In this document: in pieces, positions 18,284 through 25,367 of the stretch
Layout of the letters: each line of letters starts with the position of its first letter
Numbering within the stretch: position 1 is the first letter of the stretch
Assembly: GCA_022784505.1 (NCBI GenBank)
Contig: JALFUQ010000044.1
Location: forward strand, 1-36,195
Length of the DNA stretch: 36,195 nt
From: Bacillota bacterium
Lineage (GTDB): Bacteria; Bacillota; Clostridia; Oscillospirales; Oscillospiraceae
Direction: 5' to 3'
Position numbers and translations under genes: made by a program
Notes under the pieces: model-generated
Databases searched by the model: none
What the model saw: only the letters and a program-made list of their open reading frames with translations
What the model was told of the DNA's origin: nothing

Positions 18284-19102
18284 TTACTTTGCTGCGGGGA
18301 CTGCGCCTGCGCTGCGGATGAGGTCGGCAGCATCGGTGCTTGTTGCAAAGTCGAAGAATGCCTTTGCTGCGGCTGAAAGCTCGGTGCCGTCCTTGGTCAC
18401 GAGGACAAAGGGGCGCTGAATGGCGTAGCTGCCGTCGAGAACGGTTGCCTCGGAGCAGGCAACGCCGCCTACGGTGACTGCCTTGATGCCGTCCTGACCT
18501 TCAACCGCCGAGAGGGAGGCGTAGCCGATGGCGTTCTTGTTGCTGCCTACTGCGGAGATGACAGCGCCGGTTGAGGTGAGCTCCTGCGAAAGCTTGCATG
18601 CGTCCTTTGTGCCGGTGACGGACTCAAAGCCGTCTCTGGTGCCGGAGTTTGCTTCCCGGCCGATGCAGGTGATCTCAAGATCGTCGCCGCCGACATCCTT
18701 CCAGTTGGTGATCTTACCGGTGAAGATATCGGCGATCTGCCGGACGGAAAGGTCTGCAACCTTGTTGTCTGCGTTTACGATGATTGCAATGCCGTCAAGT
18801 GCAATGGTCGTGCCGGTAAGGCCGGTCTCGCTGTCCTTAAGTGCACGGGAGGAAAGGCCGATATCGCACTTTCCGGTGCTGACCGCCTCGATGCCGGTGC
18901 CGGAGCCGGTGGGGTCGTAAGTGACGGTGATGTCTTTGTTGTTTTCCATGAACTTTTCGCTCAGTGCGCCGATGACCTTCTCCATGGAGGTCGAGCCGTT
19001 GGTGGAAACACTCTGGGGCTCTGTGCTGCTGCCGCAGCCGGCTAAAAGTGCGAGCGACATAAGCGCTGCCATAACGGCGGCTATCAAGCTATTTCTTTTC
19101 AT
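18284..19102 (-). CDS. pstS: Phosphate-binding lipoprotein PstS
   Basis: Lipobox LLAGC; STSMEKVIGALSEKFMENN, DPTGSGTGIEAVSTGKCDIGLSSRALKDSE; start placed at MKRNSLIA. Confidence 0.95.
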   Translation of the reverse strand: MKRNSLIAAVMAALMSLALLAGCGSSTEPQSVSTNGSTSMEKVIGALSEKFMENNKDITVTYDPTGSGTGIEAVSTGKCDIGLSSRALKDSETGLTGTTIALDGIAIIVNADNKVADLSVRQIADIFTGKITNWKDVGGDDLEITCIGREANSGTRDGFESVTGTKDACKLSQELTSTGAVISAVGSNKNAIGYASLSAVEGQDGIKAVTVGGVACSEATVLDGSYAIQRPFVLVTKDGTELSAAAKAFFDFATSTDAADLIRSAGAVPAAK

Positions 19103-19171
19103 TTTGCATACTCCTTTGTACAAAATCTATTTTGATGTTCTCCTTGGGTACGGTCATAGATTATCGTTTGT

Positions 19172-19211
19172 CCGTAAAGGCTAATATCATGTTTTTGTAA
19201 AGAGTTTGTAA
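19172..19211 (-). promoter_or_regulatory. Pho-box-like repeats upstream of pstS
   Basis: - strand TTACAA-N5-TTACAA, then TTACGG 23 bp from the second repeat. Confidence 0.6.
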
Positions 19212-19223
19212 GATTGGAGCATG

Positions 19224-19251
19224 AAAAAACCGCAGGGGAGAGCCCCTGCGG
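19224..19251 (-). terminator. Intrinsic terminator of the HAD phosphatase gene
   Basis: ccgcagggg-agag-cccctgcgg with a T-run on the - strand. Confidence 0.85.
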
Positions 19252-19268
19252 CCTGAAGAATTGAAGTT

Positions 19269-20057
19269 TTACTTGCCGTTTGCGGCCTTGACGATATCGC
19301 CCACACCGTCGAGTACCATCGTCGGGCGGTAGGCAAAGTGCTCAAGCGTCTTGCGGGTGGAAATGCCGGACATAACGAGCACCGTGGACATGCCGCTTTC
19401 CATGCCGGAAATGACATCGGTGTCCATGCGGTCGCCTATCATGACCGCCTCACCCGAGTGGCAGCCGAGAATCTTGAGCCCCGTGCGCATCATGAGCGGG
19501 TTCGGCTTGCCGCAGAAATACGCCTCCGTGCCGGTCGCCATCTCGATAGGCGCAATGAGCGCACGGCATGCCGGTGCAATGCCGTTCTCAATTGGGCCCG
19601 AGATATCGGAATTTGCGCCGATGAGCTTTGCGCCGGCCATAACGAGGTTCGTCGCCTTAGTCAGGGTATCCAGCGAATACGCCTTGCCCTCGCCGACGAT
19701 GACATAGTCGGGATTGACATCGTTCATGGTGATGCCCGCATCGTACAGGGCATTTAAAAGTCCCGCCTCACCTATGACATATGCCGAGCAGCCCGGGGAT
19801 TGCTCCTTGATAAACGCCGCCGTCGCAAGTGCACTCGTGTAAAAGTGCTCCTCGGGGACATCGAGCCCCATGCGTGTAAGCTTTTGGTTGAGCTCCTTGG
19901 GCGTGCAGCCGCTGTTGTTGGTCAAAAACAGATAGCCCTTGTCATTTGCCTGGAGCCAGTCTATAAACTCCACCACGCCCGGCAGAATGCAGTTGCCGTG
20001 GTAGATGACACCGTCCATATCGCAGATAAAACCCTTTTTTGTGTTAAAATCTATCAT
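19269..20057 (-). CDS. HAD-IIA (NagD/AraL-like) phosphatase
   Basis: CDMDGVIYHGNCILPG, FLTNNSG, GKPNPLMM, MIGDRMDTDV. Confidence 0.93.
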   Translation of the reverse strand: MIDFNTKKGFICDMDGVIYHGNCILPGVVEFIDWLQANDKGYLFLTNNSGCTPKELNQKLTRMGLDVPEEHFYTSALATAAFIKEQSPGCSAYVIGEAGLLNALYDAGITMNDVNPDYVIVGEGKAYSLDTLTKATNLVMAGAKLIGANSDISGPIENGIAPACRALIAPIEMATGTEAYFCGKPNPLMMRTGLKILGCHSGEAVMIGDRMDTDVISGMESGMSTVLVMSGISTRKTLEHFAYRPTMVLDGVGDIVKAANGK

Positions 20058-20101
20058 ATTATCACATCCTTTCTCTCTCATGGCTCTATATTAACTCATT
20101 T

Positions 20102-20141
20102 TTGTAAAACCGAACAGACTAAATGTGTAAAAAGACTGTAA
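20102..20141 (-). promoter_or_regulatory. Pho-box-like repeats in front of the HAD phosphatase gene
   Basis: - strand TTACAG-N5-TTACAC-N17-TTACAA-N8-TAATAT; same layout as the phoB upstream site. Confidence 0.6.
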
Positions 20142-20237
20142 AAATGCTGCATTAGCTACATTATCTATCTTGCGATTTTAGCATACTTATTATAAAATCT
20201 AGTTAGTTAACAATTGAACGAAACGAGGTATATTGTT

Positions 20238-21485
20238 ATGATCATGGATTGCGCAAAATACGCAGGTATATGCGAGTGCGGCCGCGACCACGAGCTTGAA
20301 ACGAAGATGGTCGTCGTTGAGTACGGCGCTATCAAAAATTTTGAAAAGTACATGGCCGATGTCGGCCTTGCGGGCAAAAAACGCGCCGTCGTGTACGACT
20401 CGGTCATTTATAAGCTCACAGAGGGCAAGCATGTTGCCGCAGATCAGGAGATCGTGCTCGAGGCGCAGGGGCTGAGAGCCGAGGATACGCTCATTGAGGA
20501 CATGATGACAAAGCTCGATGACCCCGAGGTCATCGTCGCCTACGGCGCGGGAACTATCATGGACTTCGGCCGCTATCCGGCGTATAAGCTCGGCATCCCC
20601 TTTGTTGCGATACCCACGCTTGCATCGTCCGACGGCTTCACCGCCAACATCTGCTCGGCAATCATAAACGGTCAGAAGAAGTCTACGCCCATGTGCGCTC
20701 CCACGCTCGTCGTGACCGATCTTGATATCATCAAGGGCGCTCCCATGCGCCTTGTGTCCAGCGGCATAAACGACATTCTGTCCAAGTACATCTCCGTGTT
20801 CGACTGGAAGGTCTCTCACATGGTGGCGGGCGAGTATTTCTGCCCCAAGGTGTGCGAGCTGGCCGAGCATGCGCTGAAGATCATGCGTGAGGCCGCCGAT
20901 AAGCTTGCCAAGACCGGTGAGGTCGACCACGAGGCCATGACCATGGCGCAGATGGAGTCGGGTCTTACCATGCAGCTTCTTAACCACTCCAGAGCGGCCT
21001 CCGGTGCCGAGCACCTTGCCGCCCACCTTGTCGAGATGCACCCGCCCCGCTTTGAGGAGGCCGAGGGCATCCACGGTGAGTGCGTCGGCGTGGGTACATT
21101 CCTGTGCCTGAGGGAGTACCACCGCTTGGCCGCCCTCCCCACGCCCAAGGCAAAGAAGTTTGAGCCTTTAAGCGAACAGTGGATAAGAGAAAAGTTCGGC
21201 GACCGCCTCGCCCCGGGAATTATTAAGGAGAACGCAAACGATGTCCTCGGAACGTTTGATCCGCAGAATATCGTCGACCACTGGGACGAGATACGCAGCA
21301 TGATAAACAAGCTCCCCTCCGTCGAGGAAATGGCGGAGCTGTACGAAGCCTGCGGCTGCAAGTACCTGCCCGAGCACATTGGCATCAAGTCCGAGCTTTC
21401 CGACGAAATGCTCGCCGTGTCCTCGGCCATCAGAAACCGCAACACCCTCATCCGTATGCGCAGAGTTCTCGACTTTGGCGAATAA
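20238..21485 (+). CDS. sn-glycerol-1-phosphate dehydrogenase (AraM/EgsA-type)
   Basis: Iron-ADH-like fold: VIVAYGAGTIMDFGRYPAYKLGIPFVAIPTLASSDGFTANICSAI, ASGAEHLAAHLVEM; RBS gaggt before ATG at 20238. Confidence 0.85.
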   Translation: MIMDCAKYAGICECGRDHELETKMVVVEYGAIKNFEKYMADVGLAGKKRAVVYDSVIYKLTEGKHVAADQEIVLEAQGLRAEDTLIEDMMTKLDDPEVIVAYGAGTIMDFGRYPAYKLGIPFVAIPTLASSDGFTANICSAIINGQKKSTPMCAPTLVVTDLDIIKGAPMRLVSSGINDILSKYISVFDWKVSHMVAGEYFCPKVCELAEHALKIMREAADKLAKTGEVDHEAMTMAQMESGLTMQLLNHSRAASGAEHLAAHLVEMHPPRFEEAEGIHGECVGVGTFLCLREYHRLAALPTPKAKKFEPLSEQWIREKFGDRLAPGIIKENANDVLGTFDPQNIVDHWDEIRSMINKLPSVEEMAELYEACGCKYLPEHIGIKSELSDEMLAVSSAIRNRNTLIRMRRVLDFGE

Positions 21486-21571
21486 AAAGCGAAAAACCGC
21501 CACTTGACAAAGCGGCTTTTTGTGTTATCACACTGTCTTGGCTCGGAGGACGAGTCGTTCAAGGAAACGAC

Positions 21572-21618
21572 AGCCGGATAAGGCACAGACTGAAATGTCT
21601 GCCTTATCCGGCTTTTTG
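21572..21618 (+). terminator. Long-stem intrinsic terminator
   Basis: agccggataaggcacagac-tgaaat-gtctgccttatccggctttttg. Confidence 0.75.
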
Positions 21619-21621
21619 CAT

Positions 21622-22176
21622 TCAAAGAATTTCGACGCTGCCGTCGGACAGGTGGTAGAGCGCACCGACGACCTTGAGGCCGTGGGTCTCCTCCTGGCGT
21701 ATCTCGATGCTGCTTTCTATCATTTCGATGCTGTGCTTTACATTCAGGCAGCATGCGGCGTAGTCGTCGGTCTCGTCGCCGATGGCGATACGGATCTCAT
21801 CGGTGATGAACTTGATGTAGCCGTCCGGGTCGTGGTTTATCGCCGCATCGACAGCCCCGCAGTGATCGTGCCCGAGCACCATGATGAGCTTGCAGCCGAG
21901 GTGTTCGGCGGCGTACTCGATGCTGCCGAGCTGGTGGTTGTCGATTACATTTCCCGCGACCCTTATCACGAACAGATCGCCGATACCGGCGGAAAAGATG
22001 CTCTCGGGAATAACGCGCGAGTCCGAGCACGCAATAATGATCGCATACGGTGCCTGCCCCTGCGAGCACGTCCGCATCCGACTTGCAAGCGAAACATCAC
22101 CGCACCCCGTCTCGGCGCTGAGATATCTCCTGTTGCCATCCATGAGTCTGCCTAACGCTTCCTGCGCTGTAATCAT
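21622..22176 (-). CDS. Beta-class carbonic anhydrase
   Basis: IIACSDSRV, RVAGNV, GSIEYAAEHLG, VLGHDHCGAV. Confidence 0.95.
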   Translation of the reverse strand: MITAQEALGRLMDGNRRYLSAETGCGDVSLASRMRTCSQGQAPYAIIIACSDSRVIPESIFSAGIGDLFVIRVAGNVIDNHQLGSIEYAAEHLGCKLIMVLGHDHCGAVDAAINHDPDGYIKFITDEIRIAIGDETDDYAACCLNVKHSIEMIESSIEIRQEETHGLKVVGALYHLSDGSVEIL

Positions 22177-22463
22177 AATATCACCTCTGCGCTTAACTTT
22201 AACTATTTCCATTAGTATTTGTCAAGTGCAAAGTTCATTACGTGCGTGATAGTAAGGCCGTTTGCCGGCGCTGACAGTATGACGCTGTACCCGGCGGGCA
22301 GTTTCTTCAACGCCGCAATTTATGCTCCCAAAAATTTTGTGTGCGTGTATCTTCTTTCCGCCATAGTAATCCCCCCTGATCCAGTGCTTCTGTTTTCCTG
22401 CATCAGGGGGGTGCGTATTGTACGTTTTTATGGTTCGGCGCATTTTGACTCGGGGATTTTTCG

Positions 22464-23816
22464 CTATTCCGCGGTCGGGAAGTGTATCGTAAAAATCGTG
22501 CCCTTGCCGGGGGCGCTGTCAAGCTCAAGGCGGGCGTGGTGTATCATAAGCCCGTGCTTTACGATGGAAAGCCCCAGACCCGTGCCGCCGACCTCCTTAG
22601 AGCGGCTCTTATCAACTCGGTAGAAGCGCTCGAATATGCGACTTTGGTGCTCCTCGGAGATGCCGATGCCGGTGTCGGCGACACATAGCCGCACGCTGCT
22701 CGGCTCTTTTGCGACCGACACGCTCACCTTGCCGTCGGGGCGGTTATATTTGATTGCGTTGTCGCACAGATTGTACACGATGCTGTAGAGCACCTGCGGG
22801 ATGCCGCGCACCGAGGCACTTTCACCGCTGACCGTGAGCTCGACCGAGCTTTCCGCGGCGGCGCTTTGCAGGCTGTCGGCGGCGTTTTCGGCAATGGACT
22901 TGAGGTCACACAGCTCCCACTGCATGCCGTCAGCCCCGCCGTCGAGCTGCGTAAGGTCGATGATATCGCCCACAAGCTGCGTCATGCGCTGCGCCTCAAG
23001 GCGTATCTTTCCGGCAAACGGGCGGATGTCCGACTGCTTGACCATGCCGTTTTCCAAAAGCTCGGCATAGCCGGAAATTGCGTGCAGCGGCGTTTTCAGC
23101 TCGTGCGAGGCGTTGGCTGTGAACTCCTGCCGTATCTGCGAGGTTTTTTCAAGCTCTGCCTGATTTTTCGCTATCTCGTTCTGCTGCATCCGCATTTTTA
23201 AAAGCAGCGGCTCTATCTCAGTGTACGCTTCCTTGCCGATGTAGTCCGAGGGCTTGTCCGGGTCGAGGGCGTTTATAGGCTCGACTATCTTTTTGGACAG
23301 TCGTGCTGCCAGCCAGAAGCTCAGCGCCAGTGCGAGCACCGCAACAATGGCGATAGGCTGCGCAAAGCCGAGCAGCAGCATGGGTACCGTTGAGCGCACG
23401 CTCGACAGGCGTACCACCGTGCCGTCGGGCAGAAGCTCGGCGCAGTACAGAAGCTCTTCGGAAAGCGTCTTGGAGTAGCGGCAGCTCTCGCCGTGGCCGG
23501 TCTTGAGCGCCTGCTGCACCTCTTCACGCTCGAGGTGGTTTTCCATCTCGGCCGAGTCTGCCTGACTGTCGTAAAGGACCGTGCCGTCACGGCCTATCCA
23601 TGTGATGCGGTAATTTTTCTCACCCAGCCCGTCGAGGTAGTCCGCGCCGTCCATGGCAGTGCCCTTTGCCGCAAGCTCTGTCTCGATGCGAAGCTGCGCC
23701 TCCTGCACGTCGGAGAAATAGCTGTATGTTATGCCCATGATGAACACAAGCGACGCTAAAAGCACCGCAAGCGCGACGACCCATATTGAGTTAAAAATTT
23801 TCTTGCTCATGCTCAC
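22464..23816 (-). CDS. phoR: PhoR-like sensor histidine kinase
   Basis: FTANASHELKTPLHAISGYAELLENG, DNAIKYN, DTGIGI, GTGLGLSIVKH; stop overlaps phoB. Confidence 0.88.
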   Translation of the reverse strand: MSMSKKIFNSIWVVALAVLLASLVFIMGITYSYFSDVQEAQLRIETELAAKGTAMDGADYLDGLGEKNYRITWIGRDGTVLYDSQADSAEMENHLEREEVQQALKTGHGESCRYSKTLSEELLYCAELLPDGTVVRLSSVRSTVPMLLLGFAQPIAIVAVLALALSFWLAARLSKKIVEPINALDPDKPSDYIGKEAYTEIEPLLLKMRMQQNEIAKNQAELEKTSQIRQEFTANASHELKTPLHAISGYAELLENGMVKQSDIRPFAGKIRLEAQRMTQLVGDIIDLTQLDGGADGMQWELCDLKSIAENAADSLQSAAAESSVELTVSGESASVRGIPQVLYSIVYNLCDNAIKYNRPDGKVSVSVAKEPSSVRLCVADTGIGISEEHQSRIFERFYRVDKSRSKEVGGTGLGLSIVKHGLMIHHARLELDSAPGKGTIFTIHFPTAE

Positions 23817-24484
23817 ACCTCAAGCTTATAGCCCACGCCGCGCACGGTCTGTATATGCCGCCCGGCAGCACCGAGCTTCGTGCGCAGTGTGCCGATGTGT
23901 ACATCCACCGTGCGGCTCTCACCGATGAAGTCCGAACCCCAGACAGAGGATAATAGATGCTCCCTTGTAAACACCTGACCCGGGTGCTCCAAAAGGAGCT
24001 TTAAAAGGTCATATTCCTTGAGTGTCAGCACGACCTCACGACCGCCGGATGACACGCTGTGCCTCGTCGGGTCGAGCGATATCTCGCCCAGCGACAAAAC
24101 CGCAGGCGCGGCGGCCTTGGGGCTTGCCCTGCGCAGCACCGCCTTGATGCGGGAGACCATCTCCATCATGCCGAAGGGCTTTGACAGATAGTCATCTGCG
24201 CCGAGGTCAAGCCCCACGACACGGTCATACTCGCTGCCCTTGGCTGTCGCCATGATAACGGGAATGTCGGCTGTCACCGGCGATGAGCGCAGTCTGCGCA
24301 GCACGGTGATGCCGTCCTCGCCGGGCAGCATGATGTCAAGCAAGATAAGCTCAGGACGCTTTGCCTTCATCGCGTCCCAAAACGGCTCGCTGCTTGCAAA
24401 GCCCTGCGCCTCGAAGCCGGCCATATTCAAGGTGTACAGCATCAGATCGCGGATGCTGCCCTCATCCTCAACGCAGTATATCAT
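23813..24484 (-). CDS. phoB: PhoB/PhoP-like OmpR-family response regulator
   Basis: Receiver LLDIMLPGEDG plus C-terminal wHTH (LTLKEYDLLKLLLEHPGQVFTREHLLSSVWG...RTVDVHIGTLRTKLG). Confidence 0.88.
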   Translation of the reverse strand: MIYCVEDEGSIRDLMLYTLNMAGFEAQGFASSEPFWDAMKAKRPELILLDIMLPGEDGITVLRRLRSSPVTADIPVIMATAKGSEYDRVVGLDLGADDYLSKPFGMMEMVSRIKAVLRRASPKAAAPAVLSLGEISLDPTRHSVSSGGREVVLTLKEYDLLKLLLEHPGQVFTREHLLSSVWGSDFIGESRTVDVHIGTLRTKLGAAGRHIQTVRGVGYKLEV

Positions 24485-24542
24485 GCTTATGCCTCCAACG
24501 CTTTTCTTTTGATTTTCTTTATGCTAAGATAATACCCCATAA

Positions 24543-24582
24543 TTGTAAAAATGGACAGACGGTAATTGTAAAATCCGTGTAA
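24543..24582 (-). promoter_or_regulatory. Pho-box-like repeats upstream of phoB
   Basis: - strand TTACAC-N5-TTACAA-N17-TTACAA-N8-TATTAT. Confidence 0.65.
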
Positions 24583-24650
24583 AATGCAAAATTTTTAGCT
24601 CGAATTAACCTGCAAATCGCAGTCATTATATAAATGTAGGTTAATTTAGG

Positions 24651-24935
24651 TTAGGTTTTTCGTGCCAGCACGCAGCCCGAGCGGCGCAGCTCATCCTCGC
24701 AGAATACGCTGCGCCCGAGCACTGACGGCGAAAGCTGCCGATCGACGATAAGGCGCAGACCATCCTCCGGGCTGCCGTTAAAGGCGGGCAGAAAAAAGCC
24801 GAGCCCCTGCGTCATGCTCCGGGCGATCAAGCCGTAGTCATCCCCGAGCAGCGCCTCGGCTGTGGAGTCTTTAAAAATGTGGTAATATAATGCCGTCGGA
24901 GAAGAAATTTCTCCGATTTTTTGCGTCCTGCTCAA
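24651..24935 (-). CDS. Small hypothetical protein, loosely DUF6514-like
   Basis: 94-aa ORF; core DYGLIARSM...LIVDRQLSPSVLGRSVFCEDEL; composition looks coding but family call is weak. Confidence 0.4.
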   Translation of the reverse strand: MSRTQKIGEISSPTALYYHIFKDSTAEALLGDDYGLIARSMTQGLGFFLPAFNGSPEDGLRLIVDRQLSPSVLGRSVFCEDELRRSGCVLARKT

Positions 24936-24996
24936 AAACTGTTGATAAATAAGAAATTATTAGTTATAATGGCCTCACAAGTGAATTGATATGGAA

Positions 24997-25178
24997 GTAC
25001 GGTTCTAAAAGCTGTAGAAATGAGTTTAGATTAAAAGGGAATCCGGTTCGAGTCCGGAACAGCCGCCATTACTGTATTTGACACAACGGGAGTCCATTTA
25101 TGCCATTGGTGTGGCCTGTCCTTCGGCGGGTGCATTGAGAAGGCGGACTATCCGGTCATAAGTCAGGAGACCTGCCGT
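24997..25178 (+). ncRNA. Cobalamin (B12) riboswitch aptamer
   Basis: TTAAAAGGGAATCCGGTTCGAGTCCGGAACAGCCGCCATTACTGT core and closing AGTCAGGAGACCTGCC. Confidence 0.93.
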
Positions 25179-25208
25179 GCTTTTTAGGTTTACATTTACT
25201 TTGGCGTG

Positions 25209-25354
25209 AAGAGTGCAGCCGATTTATCATTGCCCGTTTGGCATTGGTCGGGGCGCTCATTTTTTGCGCCTCACGCCCAAGGCCAAGCTTGTGATACCCA
25301 CTTTCAGGGAGATAAATTGCTGCACTCTTTCGAATAGAAAGAGTGTATTTTTTT
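25209..25354 (+). terminator. Riboswitch expression platform: antiterminator arm 25209-25219 and intrinsic terminator 25323-25354
   Basis: aagagtgcagc (25209-25219) is the exact complement of gctgcactctt (25319-25329), which overlaps the 5' arm of CACTCTTTC-gaata-GAAAGAGTG-TATTTTTTT. Confidence 0.8.
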
Positions 25355-25367
25355 ACGGAGGTGCAAT

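Noticed and set aside
18284-19102. Tungstate-binding TupA, given the nearby tungsten-type enzyme
   Set aside because: Signature and neighbours (PstC, PstA, PstB, PhoU) are those of the phosphate transporter.
20199-21122. 307-aa ORF on the - strand
   Set aside because: Antisense shadow of the glycerol-1-phosphate dehydrogenase gene.
22222-22443. 73-aa - strand ORF upstream of the carbonic anhydrase gene
   Set aside because: No family resemblance and it runs through a strong palindrome; treated as noncoding.
25040-25066. tRNA-like T-arm ggttcgagtcc followed by gccgcca
   Set aside because: It lies in the cobalamin riboswitch core (aaaagggaatccgg...ccggaacagccgccattactgt) and has no acceptor, D or anticodon arms.
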